From Chryseobacterium nakagawai (GTDB lineage: Bacteria > Bacteroidota > Bacteroidia > Flavobacteriales > Weeksellaceae): a stretch of 64,000 nucleotides of DNA. Under the pieces are notes generated by a model that worked only from the letters and a program-made list of their open reading frames with translations, made no database searches and was not told where the DNA came from. Location: positions 248,001-312,000 of the forward strand of contig NZ_LR134386.1 of the NCBI RefSeq assembly GCF_900637665.1. Direction: 5' to 3'. The position numbers and the translations under genes were made by a program. This document shows, in pieces, positions 9,196 to 17,764 of the stretch. Positions within the stretch are counted from its first letter, which is position 1; every line of letters starts with the position of its first letter.

Positions 9196-9792
9196 TTAGA
9201 ATAAGAAATAACCGATCCCAAGACTAAAGCTGTGAGGTTTGGATTTAAATTCCTTACTGATATTGGAAAGCCCGTTTTCATATCTCAGGTCTACCGTGAA
9301 ATTTTTATAGTCTATGCCTATTCCTCCTGTAATTCCGATATTTGACTTGTCAAATTTTTTAAAACCTTCTTGGATTGATTCAGAAGTGGATAATTTGTTG
9401 TTGAAAGCATAGCTGTATACACCTCCTGCAAATACTCTTAGATTAAAATCGTCGGTTTTGACAAGTTTATACCCAATTACTATAGGAACATCAACGGCAT
9501 TCCATGTTAGCTTGGCAGAACCGGAATCCTTTGATTCGTACGTTGTTTTTCTTTTGTTGAATAAAGTTTCTCCTTGTACATACAGGCTTCCAATATCCAC
9601 TCTTGCCATTACACCTGCCTGATAACCGAAGCCGTATTTCCCTTCCAAGGAAGAAGATTCCGTTGAGGTTTTTGTAAAATTTGTACCTCCCTTTATTCCG
9701 ATGTGAATAGATGGAGTCTGCTGGGCCTGTGTATCCATAGAACAAGTGATACATAATAACAGTGAGCAGAATGCTAAAAATTGTTGCTTCAT
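9196..9792 (-). CDS. PorT-family outer membrane beta-barrel protein
   Basis: 198 aa from the ATG at 9792; the open frame extends to 9822, but the signal peptide begins at 9792 ('MKQQFLAFCSLLLCITCSM', ending near 'QAQQ'). The mature part has the PorT/OMP_b-brl_2 pattern: 'IHIGIKGGTNFTK', 'GFGYQAGVMARVDIG', 'YVQGETLFNKR', a final 'SFSLGIGYFLF'. Likely an outer-membrane barrel of unknown role. It sits directly upstream of a LytS/LytTR pair, an arrangement repeated at 18820-21497. Confidence 0.82.
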   Translation of the reverse strand: MKQQFLAFCSLLLCITCSMDTQAQQTPSIHIGIKGGTNFTKTSTESSSLEGKYGFGYQAGVMARVDIGSLYVQGETLFNKRKTTYESKDSGSAKLTWNAVDVPIVIGYKLVKTDDFNLRVFAGGVYSYAFNNKLSTSESIQEGFKKFDKSNIGITGGIGIDYKNFTVDLRYENGLSNISKEFKSKPHSFSLGIGYFLF

Positions 9793-9903
9793 AAATTGAT
9801 TGCTTTTAAAAATTTGATACAAAGCAAAGAATCTTAAAGAACGATGGAAATTTTATTTGATGAATGGTAGAGATGCTTTGATAAGAATTCGGTTTTGGAT
9901 GAA

Positions 9904-9933
9904 TAAAAAAACGGAAGCCATTGTAGCTTCCGT
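9904..9933 (-). terminator. Terminator after bacteriocin-like gene
   Basis: 8-bp stem ACGGAAGC / GCTTCCGT followed on the minus strand by seven T residues, 22 bp after the stop of the Cys-rich peptide gene. Confidence 0.85.
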
Positions 9934-9954
9934 AGATTATTATTTGATTTATTT

Positions 9955-10206
9955 TTAATAAGGCTGTTCTGTGCAGTCAATTGGTGGAATACATCCACCG
10001 GTACCTCCACCACCAGGATTTCCACCGCCTCCGACGGCAATACATTGTCCCGGACTTCCGTCGTCATACATTTCGCAGGCTTTTCCCCAGGCACATTGGC
10101 AGTCACTCTGGCAGTTATAGGAATCTCCCCCCATATGGCAGTTGTCTATTCCATTACCAAGAATCGTTGAAAGATCCTTTCTCAAAAGTTTTTTCATGTT
10201 TTTCAT
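9955..10206 (-). CDS. Bacteriocin-like Cys-rich small peptide
   Basis: 83 aa. The N-terminus 'MKNMKKLLRKDLSTILGNG' resembles the leader of the flavobacterial 'bacteriocin-like protein' family (usually MKNLKKLxRxxLKxIxGG), with GNG in place of the double glycine. The rest has seven Cys ('NCHMGGDSYNCQSDCQCAW', 'ACEMYDD') and a Gly/Pro-rich tail ('GGGGNPGGGGTGG'). It may be a secreted, disulfide-linked or modified peptide. No ABC exporter or modifying enzyme lies next to it here. An internal ATG at 10197 is an alternative start. Activity is not established. Confidence 0.65.
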   Translation of the reverse strand: MKNMKKLLRKDLSTILGNGIDNCHMGGDSYNCQSDCQCAWGKACEMYDDGSPGQCIAVGGGGNPGGGGTGGCIPPIDCTEQPY

Positions 10207-10340
10207 AATGTAATCTGATATTAAAATTAATAGTTTTGTTAATCTGTCATCAGTAAATATAATGAAAAATGAGATTGGTTCTGCTTTTAACTCTCCGTAA
10301 ATGAATGGAATATAAGTTGGGATGGGTAAGAGGTAAAAAA

Positions 10341-10363
10341 TAAACCCACTGTGAAGCGGGTCT
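10341..10363 (-). terminator. Terminator after TonB-C-like gene
   Basis: Imperfect stem ACCCGCT / AGTGGGT followed on the minus strand by a T-rich tract, directly after the stop at 10371. Confidence 0.6.
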
Positions 10364-10370
10364 ATTGTAT

Positions 10371-10937
10371 TTATTTTTTAAATGTTAAAACCAGTGGTAG
10401 AGATACCGTAGATGATACCGGCTTCCCACTAATTTCTGCGGGTTTCCACTTGCCTTTTTCCTTAATACGATAAAAGGCAGCTTCAATAAACGCATTCACA
10501 TCTTCGTTATTTCCCTTTGCCTGAGCATCTAAAGCATTTCCTTTAGAGTCTACTACAAAGCTTAATGTTGCTTTATAAGAATTCGAAGCGTAGTTTAAGA
10601 AAACAAGATCAACTGCTTCATACAATGACTTTTGAAAAGCTGTTTTTCCAGCCTCGTATTCCGCTTCTTTCGTCAATTTAGTTTTGACTGGAGGGTCATT
10701 GGCCACTGCTTTCTTATCGTTTTCGGAAATCTTATCCAGAGCATTTTTATAAGATGTTATTTTGTCTTCTGTAAGAAGCCACTCTAGCTTAGTTCTCAGA
10801 TCATTGGGCTTAGGGTATTTGTTGTACAATGCCGTTTTTTTTCTTTCATACTTAGAATCGGCCTTCTGAAATGCAGATATCTGAGCACTTCCGAAAGCAA
10901 AAGATAATATGAAGGCTAATGCTAAGAGTTTTTTCAT
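10371..10937 (-). CDS. Secreted TonB C-terminal-like protein (second copy)
   Basis: 188 aa with a signal peptide (residues 1-18, 'MKKLLALAFILSFAFGSA'), a central helical, charged region and a C-terminal TonB-C-like module ('ATLSFVVDSKGNALDAQAKG', 'KEKGKWKPAEISGKPVSSTVSLPL'). Related in type to the protein at 483-875. Its role is unknown. It follows the pepT gene by 4 bp on the same strand and may share its transcript. Confidence 0.7.
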   Translation of the reverse strand: MKKLLALAFILSFAFGSAQISAFQKADSKYERKKTALYNKYPKPNDLRTKLEWLLTEDKITSYKNALDKISENDKKAVANDPPVKTKLTKEAEYEAGKTAFQKSLYEAVDLVFLNYASNSYKATLSFVVDSKGNALDAQAKGNNEDVNAFIEAAFYRIKEKGKWKPAEISGKPVSSTVSLPLVLTFKK

Positions 10938-10941
10938 CTCA

Positions 10942-12189
10942 TTATGCTTTTACAATATTAATAATTACTTCTGTTGCCTTCTCCATACTTTCCAAGGCAA
11001 CATATTCATACGGTCCGTGAAAGTTGATTCCTCCAGCAAAGATATTCGGACAAGGAAGTCCCATATAGGAAAGCTGAGCACCGTCTGTACCACCTCTGAT
11101 GGCTTTGATTTTAGGCTCAATACCAGCTTCAGTCATTGCTTTGGCAGCAAGATCTACGATGTGCATTTTGCCTTCAAACTGCTGTTTCATGTTTCTGTAT
11201 TGCTCCTTGATCTCCACTTCAGCGGTTCCTTCACCATGTTTTTGGTTGAATTCAGCCACCTTTTCTTCCATGAATTTCTTTCTTGCTTCAAATTTATCAG
11301 CATCGTGGTCACGGATGATGTATTGAAGTTTTGCTTCAGAAATATCAGCTGTAATGTCCATTAAGTGATAGAATCCTTCAAATCCTTTAGTGGTTGCTGG
11401 GGTTTCATTAGCAGGTAATGTTTGAGCGAACTCTGCAGCTAACAAAGCCGCATTAATCATTTTACCATAAGCATAACCAGGGTGTACACTTAATCCGTGG
11501 ATTTTTACTACGGCTCCGGCAGCGTTAAAGTTTTCGTATTCAAGTTCTCCAACTTCTCCACCATCCATTGTATAGGCCCATTCAGCCCCGAATTTAGCCA
11601 CATCAAATTTGTGGGCACCTCTCCCGATTTCTTCATCAGGAGTAAATCCTACAGCAATTCTTCCGTGCTTAATTTCTGGGTGAGCGATAAGATATTCCGC
11701 TGCAGTTACAATTTCTGCACAACCTGCTTTATCATCAGCTCCAAGAAGGGTATTTCCATCTGTAGTAATTAACGTCTGGCCAATATATTTTTTTAAACTT
11801 TCAAATCTTGAAGGTGATAAAGTAAATCCTGTGGTCTGGTTCAGTAAAAGATCATTTCCATCATAGTTTTTCCAAACCTGAGGCTTTACATTTTCACCGT
11901 TGAAATCAGGAGATGTATCGTAGTGTGAAATGAACCCAATCGTAGGCCTGTCATCATTTTCAAGGTTAGAAGGAACATAGCCCATAATATAACCGTGTTC
12001 GTCAATTGAAACATCTTCCAAACCGATTGTTTTCAGCTCTTCTGTAATGTAATTGGCAATATCCCACTGGCGCTCAGTAGAAGGTGTTGATTCACTTTCA
12101 GCATCACTTGTTGAATATATTTTTACATAGCTAAGAAAACGGTTCAGTAATTTCTCTTTCCATAATGGATTGAATTCTATTGTACTCAT
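10942..12189 (-). CDS. pepT: Peptidase T (tripeptide aminopeptidase)
   Basis: 415 aa from the ATG at 12189 ('MSTIEFNPLWKEKLLNRFLSY'); the open frame reaches 12222, but the added residues are not family-like. M20 metallopeptidase features: 'IGFISHYDTSPDF' (metal His/Asp), 'TLLGADDKAGCAEI' (bridging Asp), 'GFTPDEEIGRGA' (catalytic Glu pair), 'YTMDGGEVGELEYENF' and 'AIRGGTDGAQLSYMGLPCPNIF'. It releases the N-terminal residue from tripeptides in the cytoplasm with two zinc ions. Confidence 0.95.
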   Translation of the reverse strand: MSTIEFNPLWKEKLLNRFLSYVKIYSTSDAESESTPSTERQWDIANYITEELKTIGLEDVSIDEHGYIMGYVPSNLENDDRPTIGFISHYDTSPDFNGENVKPQVWKNYDGNDLLLNQTTGFTLSPSRFESLKKYIGQTLITTDGNTLLGADDKAGCAEIVTAAEYLIAHPEIKHGRIAVGFTPDEEIGRGAHKFDVAKFGAEWAYTMDGGEVGELEYENFNAAGAVVKIHGLSVHPGYAYGKMINAALLAAEFAQTLPANETPATTKGFEGFYHLMDITADISEAKLQYIIRDHDADKFEARKKFMEEKVAEFNQKHGEGTAEVEIKEQYRNMKQQFEGKMHIVDLAAKAMTEAGIEPKIKAIRGGTDGAQLSYMGLPCPNIFAGGINFHGPYEYVALESMEKATEVIINIVKA

Positions 12190-12378
12190 CAGATTTATCA
12201 TAAATTTTAACAAAGTTAGCAAATTTGATGCTCAGAATACATTATTTGCGAGTTAATATCAGTTATCGAAATTATAAATCAGATATAAAACTTTGAAAAT
12301 CAAAATAATCTTAGATTTGTATGTACAGTATACTAAGTAGTTTAGTTTTATTATATTTGAGAAAATCAAAAAGTAAAA

Positions 12379-13227
12379 ATGTTTCTTACCGAATGTCCTA
12401 GAGATGCAATGCAGGGATGGGGAGAGTTTATCCCTACTGATAAAAAGATAGATTATATCAACTCCTTAATGGATGTTGGTTTTGATGTATTGGATTGTCT
12501 GAGCTTTGTTTCTCCCAAAGCAATTCCCCAAATGGCTGACTCTGATGAGGTGGCTGAAAATATTGATAAATCCCGCTCCAAGACCAAAGTTTCTGCTATT
12601 ATAGGAAACTATAGAGGGGCTGAAAAAGCTTTAAAGCATGAGTCTGTAGATATCTTGGGGTTTCCTTTCTCTATTTCTGAAACATTTCAGCATAGAAATA
12701 CCAATAAAAGTCAGGAAGAAGCTTTTGATGAGATCATTAAGATGCTTGAGTTGGTAAAAACTGAAGGAAAACAGCTGAATATTTATTTCTCTATGGCCTT
12801 TGGAAATCCTTATGGAGAAATGTGGAAGTGGGAAGATGTAGACCAGTGGGCACAAAGATTCTCGGATATCGGTGTTAAAGATATTCTGCTTTCTGATACC
12901 ACAGGAGTCGCAACACCTGAAACCATTGCTCTTCTTTTTGAAAAAATTCCGTCAAAATATCCTGGAATTAATTTCGGTGGGCATTTCCATAACCGTTATG
13001 AAGAATCATATTCAAAACTGAAGGCAGCTTATGATCAAGGTTGCAGAAGATTTGACAGTGCCATCAAAGGAATTGGCGGATGTCCTATGGCAAAAGATGA
13101 TCTGGTAGGAAATATGCCTACAGAACAGGTGATTAATTTTATGAGTGTTGAAAAAGCAGATCACAAGCTGAATCTTTTAAACTTTGAAAGCTCTTATAAT
13201 AAGGCTAAGGATATTTTTCATTTTTAA
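12379..13227 (+). CDS. Hydroxymethylglutaryl-CoA lyase-like aldolase
   Basis: 282 aa. HMGL-like TIM barrel: 'LTECPRDAMQGW' (catalytic Arg and metal Asp), 'SMAFGNPYGE', 'LSDTTGVATPE', 'GGHFHNRYE' (metal-binding His pair) and the lyase signature 'GIGGCPMAKDDLVGNMPTE' with its catalytic Cys. It cleaves HMG-CoA to acetoacetate and acetyl-CoA in leucine breakdown. It stands alone, followed by a small palindromic repeat. Confidence 0.88.
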   Translation: MFLTECPRDAMQGWGEFIPTDKKIDYINSLMDVGFDVLDCLSFVSPKAIPQMADSDEVAENIDKSRSKTKVSAIIGNYRGAEKALKHESVDILGFPFSISETFQHRNTNKSQEEAFDEIIKMLELVKTEGKQLNIYFSMAFGNPYGEMWKWEDVDQWAQRFSDIGVKDILLSDTTGVATPETIALLFEKIPSKYPGINFGGHFHNRYEESYSKLKAAYDQGCRRFDSAIKGIGGCPMAKDDLVGNMPTEQVINFMSVEKADHKLNLLNFESSYNKAKDIFHF

Positions 13228-13316
13228 AATGACTTAGAATCTCTGGCAGATATAGCAAATTACGCAGATAAGACACTGGAAAATGAGGATCTGCTTGAAA
13301 TCAAAATATAAATAGG

Positions 13317-13340
13317 AGCGGACTAAAGTCCGCTTTACTA
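13317..13340. repeat. Short perfect palindrome (REP-like or terminator)
   Basis: GCGGACT-AA-AGTCCGC followed by a short T-rich stretch, 91 bp after the HMG-CoA lyase stop. I believe palindromes of this kind recur in Chryseobacterium genomes between genes; only one copy was noticed here. It may end the upstream transcript. Confidence 0.5.
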
Positions 13341-13399
13341 TATTCATTAATCCATTGGCTTTGGCCCAAACTTCATTACAATAACCTAAAATCAACACA

Positions 13400-14236
13400 A
13401 TGTCTCCAATAGTTTCACCCTCTGATTTAAAAAAACTTCCAACGGAAAACCTCATCATTCTTGATGCAAGAGTAGGGAAAGATGTACAACAAAACTATCT
13501 TGAAAAGCATATCAAAGGAGCAAGGTTCATTGATTTGGATAAAGATCTGGCTGAAATAGGACCAGATGCTGCTTTTGGAGGAAGACATCCGCTTCCAACA
13601 CCAGAAAAATTTGCAGAAACATTATCCGACCTTGGAATAGCTGAAAACTCTCATATTGTTGTATATGATGATAAAAACGGTTCAAATGCTGCTGCCAGAG
13701 CATGGTGGATGCTCAGATCCTTTGGTTTTGAAAACGTACAGGTTTTGGATGGCGGAATCCAGGCTGCTGAAAATAATGCGATAGAACTTTCATCAGGAAA
13801 AGAGACTTTTGAAAAAGCTCCAACGATAAAAAAAGAAAATTGGACTCTTCCTATTTCAAGTTTGGAAGACGTTGAAAATGAATTAAAAAGCAATGTTTCC
13901 ACCGTTGTTGATGTAAGAGATGCTTACCGGTACAGAGGAGAATCTGAACCTATTGACCTGGTTGCAGGACATATTCCGGGGGCAATCAATATTCCTTTTT
14001 CTGAAAATCTGGATGAAAATGGATTCTTCCTAAACCCTGAAGTTCTCAAGGAAAAATATAGCCGATTACTGGAAAATAGGCCTGGGAACCTGATTATTCA
14101 CTGTGGTTCAGGAGTTACGGCATGTCATACTATTTTAGCATTAGCTTATGCAGGGTTTAAAATCCCTAATCTTTATGTAGGTTCATGGAGTGAATGGAGC
14201 AGGAGAGAAGGAAAAGCAATCGCAAAAGAAGTGTAA
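13400..14236 (+). CDS. Two-domain sulfurtransferase (rhodanese)
   Basis: 278 aa with tandem rhodanese domains. The N-terminal, inactive domain has 'LIILDARVGKD' and 'GARFIDLDKDLAE'. The C-terminal domain has 'VVDVRDAYRYRGE', 'GHIPGAINIPF' and the catalytic loop 'IIHCGSGVTACHTILAL', where Cys carries the persulfide. The CGSGVT loop is the type seen in thiosulfate/3-mercaptopyruvate sulfurtransferases. Acts in sulfur transfer or cyanide detoxification; the exact donor is not determinable. Confidence 0.9.
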   Translation: MSPIVSPSDLKKLPTENLIILDARVGKDVQQNYLEKHIKGARFIDLDKDLAEIGPDAAFGGRHPLPTPEKFAETLSDLGIAENSHIVVYDDKNGSNAAARAWWMLRSFGFENVQVLDGGIQAAENNAIELSSGKETFEKAPTIKKENWTLPISSLEDVENELKSNVSTVVDVRDAYRYRGESEPIDLVAGHIPGAINIPFSENLDENGFFLNPEVLKEKYSRLLENRPGNLIIHCGSGVTACHTILALAYAGFKIPNLYVGSWSEWSRREGKAIAKEV

Positions 14237-14269
14237 GAGCAACCCTGAATTTGAGGTTCAGCAATACAA

Positions 14270-14298
14270 AAAAGGATGTCATACCATGACATCCTTTT
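14270..14298. terminator. Bidirectional terminator
   Basis: 13-bp near-perfect stem AAAAGGATGTCAT / ATGACATCCTTTT with a 3-nt loop, between the sulfurtransferase (+) and a small membrane protein gene (-). Confidence 0.88.
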
Positions 14299-14309
14299 AT
14301 ATTTTCATA

Positions 14310-14453
14310 TTACTTTTTACCCAATTGCAGCAGTGAGATAATGATAAACCCTATTCCGGTTATAAAAGGAGGCTGAGCCTGCATTTTAGATCCCAGATAA
14401 AGCATATATATACCTAAGAAAGCGAGGAGTATTGCTCCTATCTTTTTTGCCAT
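14310..14453 (-). CDS. 47-aa membrane protein
   Basis: Short frame: ATG at 14453, TAA at 14310. The product starts 'MAKKIGAILLAFLGIYMLYL' and holds two hydrophobic segments (about residues 5-20 and 31-43) split by a short polar turn, ending in two Lys. The frame, the membrane-hairpin pattern and a strong terminator just downstream support a real gene. No function can be assigned. Confidence 0.6.
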   Translation of the reverse strand: MAKKIGAILLAFLGIYMLYLGSKMQAQPPFITGIGFIIISLLQLGKK

Positions 14454-14511
14454 AATTACTGAATAAATAGTTAGTAATATTAATTTTATCTGAGTAGAAA
14501 ATGCTTAAGGT

Positions 14512-14838
14512 TTATAGCATTCCCAATTCAAATTTTGCTTCTTCGCTCATCATATCCTTATTCCAGCTCGGTTCAAAAGTAAGTTCTAAATCAACACTTT
14601 TTACATGTTCTACTTCTGCTACTTTATCTTTTACTTCCTGAGGAAGTGTTTCTGCTACCGGGCAGTTTGGAGTGGTAAGGGTCATTATTATTTTTACGTC
14701 AGCATCATCGGAGATCTGTACATCATAAATAAGCCCTAATTCGTAAATATCTACCGGAATTTCGGGATCATATACGGTTTTTAGCACGGTGATGATTTCT
14801 TCACCAATGTCTGCAATTTGATCGTCTGTAAATTTCAT
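14512..14838 (-). CDS. SufT-like (MIP18/DUF59) iron-sulfur assembly protein
   Basis: 108 aa. The MIP18/DUF59 fold is clear: 'VYDPEIPVDIYELGLIYDV' and 'IMTLTTPNCPVAETLPQEV', with the conserved Cys of the family, and 'LTFEPSWNKDMMSEEAKFELGM'. Such proteins help mature Fe-S proteins with the SUF system. It is 3 bp after the exonuclease gene on the same strand, in a four-gene leftward run. No other suf gene is in the window. Confidence 0.88.
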   Translation of the reverse strand: MKFTDDQIADIGEEIITVLKTVYDPEIPVDIYELGLIYDVQISDDADVKIIMTLTTPNCPVAETLPQEVKDKVAEVEHVKSVDLELTFEPSWNKDMMSEEAKFELGML

Positions 14839-14841
14839 TTT

Positions 14842-15543
14842 TTAATCTAAATTGATATTCCTTTTCAACAAATCTTCCTGACGCATGCGTCGGAAAATAT
14901 TTGCCAAAGTTAAGACATCTTTTTCACAATAATCAACAATTCGCTGCAAGTCTTTTTCTATGTAGTAAATTGATGAAACCATTGAGCCATCGATATCATC
15001 CTTTGGAGTGGGAATACCAAAGACATGAGCCAATAATTCCAGTGATACAAAACTTTTATAGTCCCCGAATTTCCACAGTTCCATTGTATCTATATGAGGA
15101 ATTTCCCACGGCTTTTTCCCAAACATCTGAAAAGGAGCAGGCGGCTGCATTCCGTTGATGAGATACCTTCGTGCAATCCATGGAAAATCAAATTCTTTTC
15201 CGTTGTGGGCGCAAAGAATGACATTATAAAGCCTTGGACTGTTGAAGAGTTCTCCAAATTCCTGGAGCATTTTTTTTTCATCATGCCCTGAAAAGCTTTT
15301 GATCTTTAAAGTTTCATTCTTCTCCACCATTCCGATCGTGATGCAGATGATTTTACCGAATTCTGCCATAATTCCGGCCCTGTCATAAAATTCAGCTGCC
15401 GAAACATCTTCTTTTCTCTGGAATCTGGTTTTCTTATCCCAAAGATGCTGATCTGTTTCAGATAAATCGTCCCATGATCCAGCCTGTGGAACGGTTTCAA
15501 TATCAAGGAATAAGACCTTTTCTAATGGTATGTTTTGTATCAT
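14842..15543 (-). CDS. Predicted 3'-5' exonuclease (PolB-like, DEDD)
   Basis: 233 aa. A ribonuclease-H-like exonuclease: 'VLFLDIETVPQAG' (motif I, Asp-Glu), 'CAHNGKEFDFPWIARR' (motif II) and 'DLQRIVDYCEKDVLTLANIF' (motif III, YxxxD type). This is the stand-alone family related to the exonuclease domain of DNA polymerase B (PF10108). The biological substrate is unknown. It lies between the CsaA-like gene and the SufT-like gene. Confidence 0.85.
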   Translation of the reverse strand: MIQNIPLEKVLFLDIETVPQAGSWDDLSETDQHLWDKKTRFQRKEDVSAAEFYDRAGIMAEFGKIICITIGMVEKNETLKIKSFSGHDEKKMLQEFGELFNSPRLYNVILCAHNGKEFDFPWIARRYLINGMQPPAPFQMFGKKPWEIPHIDTMELWKFGDYKSFVSLELLAHVFGIPTPKDDIDGSMVSSIYYIEKDLQRIVDYCEKDVLTLANIFRRMRQEDLLKRNINLD

Positions 15544-15560
15544 TGTGTGTTTTTTATTTA

Positions 15561-15908
15561 CTATCCTACCTGCATTCCGTTTTTAGTAGGTAATGAAGGG
15601 GCTAAAAGAGTGACATCATTTTTATCTTCTCCATATAATCCGAGAACTAAACATTCGCTGAAGAAGTTGGCAATCTGTTTTTTAGGAAAGTTAACCACTG
15701 CCAGAATCTGTTTTCCTACCAATTCTTCTTTCTGATAAAGAGAAGTGATTTGTGCAGATGATTTCCTGATTCCTAAGTCACCAAAATCAATCTCCAATTG
15801 ATAGGAAGGGTTTCTGGCTTTTTCAAAATCATTTACTGAAAGAATGGTTCCGCATCTGATGTCTATTTTTTCAAAATCTGCCCAGGTTATGTCTGGTTTT
15901 ACGTTCAT
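15561..15908 (-). CDS. csaA: CsaA-like tRNA-binding domain protein
   Basis: 115 aa, the full family length. OB-fold tRNA_bind domain: 'FEKIDIRCGTILSVNDFEKARNPSYQLEIDFG' is interrupted by no gap, and the family motifs 'KSSAQIT', 'LVGKQILAVVNFPKKQIANFFSE' and 'LGLYGEDKNDV' are all present. CsaA in Bacillus has chaperone-like, secretion-related activity; the role in flavobacteria is unproven. It overlaps the upstream metalloprotease gene by 4 bp, so the two are translationally coupled. Confidence 0.88.
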   Translation of the reverse strand: MNVKPDITWADFEKIDIRCGTILSVNDFEKARNPSYQLEIDFGDLGIRKSSAQITSLYQKEELVGKQILAVVNFPKKQIANFFSECLVLGLYGEDKNDVTLLAPSLPTKNGMQVG

Positions 15909-16414
15909 GGTAATGTATTAATTAAATGTTCCACTTCTATTTTCTGTTCTGCATATTTCTGTTGTAATTCTGAACCTTCGCCCATTCTTTTATAATATTC
16001 CAGGGCTTTTCCGCCAAAGAACTTTTTATGAAAGGCCGAAACCTCAGGAACTTGTGGGAAAACCTTGTGAAAAAGCATTTCATAGTAAGCCTGAAACTCT
16101 CTTTCATTTTTATCTTCAATTACCTGCCCCGGAGCCTTTTGTCTTACATGAAGCATTTCGTGGGCTACCATATTGAGGACAAGATTCAGATCAAAATCAA
16201 ATAAATTTCTAGGAATCATCACGGTTTGAGGTCCTCCCAATTCTCCTTCTGCAGTAAGAAGCATCGAAGTAGGGGAAAGCTCTTCCCTGAAACCAAACCC
16301 TGCAAAATTGTCATGTTCCAGATCAAAAGAATGAATCAGATATTTTGCCGCATCCAGAATCTGATTATGTTCTTTATAGGCTTCAAGGTGTAGATTTACC
16401 TGCTCGAAATTCAT
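15905..16414 (-). CDS. HExxH-motif protein, putative zinc metalloprotease
   Basis: 169 aa, no signal peptide. The motif 'NMVAHEMLHVRQKAPGQ' near residue 84 gives HExxH, and 'EREFQAYYEMLF' about 20 residues on could give the third metal ligand (Glu), as in gluzincins. I do not recognise a named family. It is the first gene of the leftward run metalloprotease-csaA-exonuclease-SufT and overlaps csaA by 4 bp. Confidence 0.6.
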   Translation of the reverse strand: MNFEQVNLHLEAYKEHNQILDAAKYLIHSFDLEHDNFAGFGFREELSPTSMLLTAEGELGGPQTVMIPRNLFDFDLNLVLNMVAHEMLHVRQKAPGQVIEDKNEREFQAYYEMLFHKVFPQVPEVSAFHKKFFGGKALEYYKRMGEGSELQQKYAEQKIEVEHLINTLP

Positions 16415-16669
16415 TTGAAGTATGTTTTATAACAAATGTATTAAAATATTGAGAATTAGAGTATGTTTTGAAAGATAACCTTTATTGAAAAAAAATTATG
16501 GGGAACAATCAAATAGAATTAGATAATGCGCCTCAAAACTCAAAAAACAACAAAAGGGATTATTAAATAGATTTTCAATTGTACCCTTCCAAATATAAAA
16601 ATCTGTGTCTGTATTCATTCATAAGTTCTTTGCAACTTTACACCAAGAAAAACGTATAATAACAGACGC

Positions 16670-17539
16670 ATGAAAATTACACTAGTAGGCTTTAAAAAAG
16701 AAGACCGTTTTTCGGTGGGAGTAGCCAATGATGAGGATACGGAACTGATTAATTTTCTGAACAACAAAGGTCTGAATATTGTTCCCACCATTTGGAATGA
16801 TGAAAACCTGAACTGGAGTCAGTTTGATGTGGCTATTATCAAGTCTCCGTGGGATTATCATAACCATTTGCATGAATTTCTGAACTGGCTGGATCATCTT
16901 GAAAGATTAGGAATTAAAGTGTTAAATCCAGTGGAAATCATCAAATGGAATTCTGATAAACATTACCTGAAAGATATTGCCGATAAGCAACTTCCGGTCA
17001 TTGCCTCAGAATATCTGGAAAAAGGATCTTCTTTTGGTAAACATTTTTTTGAAGTTTTTGGAGCTGATCAATTGGTTGTAAAACCTTGTGTGAGTGCTGG
17101 AGCTCAAAATACGGTAACCATAAACCGAGATAATTTTGACGAACGCTCTAAAGAAATTAATGAATTTCTGAAAGAACAGGATTATATGGTACAGCCTTTT
17201 GTAGAGGAAATTAAAAATGGAGAATGGTCATTCCTGTTTTTCAACGGAAAATATAGTCATTGTTCATTAAAAACGCCTAAACAAGGTGATTTCAGAGTGC
17301 AGCATTATCATGGCGGAAGTATCAGTTATCCAACCCCGGATCCGGCGCATATAGAACAGGCTGGGACGTATTTAAAAACTTTACCCCAATCAACATTGTA
17401 CGCGAGAGTAGATGGTGTATTAATCAATAATTCATTCCATTTAATGGAACTGGAGCTTATTGAGCCTTATTTGTTCCTTAATGGCAGCAGTGAATTACAA
17501 GAAAATTATTATCAGGCATTAATGACTTTGATTTCCTGA
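16670..17539 (+). CDS. ATP-grasp domain protein
   Basis: 289 aa. ATP-grasp features in order: an N-terminal Rossmann-like part ('FDVAIIKSPWDYHNH'), 'WNSDKHYLKDIADKQLPVI', 'LVVKPCVSAGAQNTV' (ATP-binding Lys), 'VQPFVEEIKNGEWSFLFF', and 'YARVDGVLINNSFHLMELELIEPYLF' (metal Glu/Asp). Similar in outline to the glutathione-synthetase-like ligases such as DcsG. It should join a carboxylate to an amine or thiol using ATP; the substrate cannot be read. It stands alone with its own terminator. Confidence 0.82.
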   Translation: MKITLVGFKKEDRFSVGVANDEDTELINFLNNKGLNIVPTIWNDENLNWSQFDVAIIKSPWDYHNHLHEFLNWLDHLERLGIKVLNPVEIIKWNSDKHYLKDIADKQLPVIASEYLEKGSSFGKHFFEVFGADQLVVKPCVSAGAQNTVTINRDNFDERSKEINEFLKEQDYMVQPFVEEIKNGEWSFLFFNGKYSHCSLKTPKQGDFRVQHYHGGSISYPTPDPAHIEQAGTYLKTLPQSTLYARVDGVLINNSFHLMELELIEPYLFLNGSSELQENYYQALMTLIS

Positions 17540-17566
17540 TAATTTTATATTATTATATTAAGGATG

Positions 17567-17598
17567 ATCTTCTACGTTGATAGCGTAGAAGATTTTTA
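17567..17598 (+). terminator. Terminator after ATP-grasp gene
   Basis: Perfect 10-bp stem ATCTTCTACG / CGTAGAAGAT with a 7-nt loop, then five T residues. Confidence 0.85.
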
Positions 17599-17658
17599 TT
17601 ATTAGAACTTTATGATCTTGAACAGTAAATAATTTACAGTGAATGAGGTTAAAATCAA

Positions 17659-17688
17659 AATAAGACCGAAGAAAGCTCCGGTCTTATT
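17659..17688 (-). terminator. Hairpin after universal stress protein gene
   Basis: Perfect 10-bp stem AATAAGACCG / CGGTCTTATT followed on the minus strand by T-rich sequence; it lies about 75 bp after the stop at 17765. Confidence 0.6.
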
Positions 17689-17764
17689 AAACAAGATTAA
17701 GTGTAAAATTTAACCTTAAAAAGGCAAAAAAGGATAATTCAAATATGATTTTTATTGATTGGCC

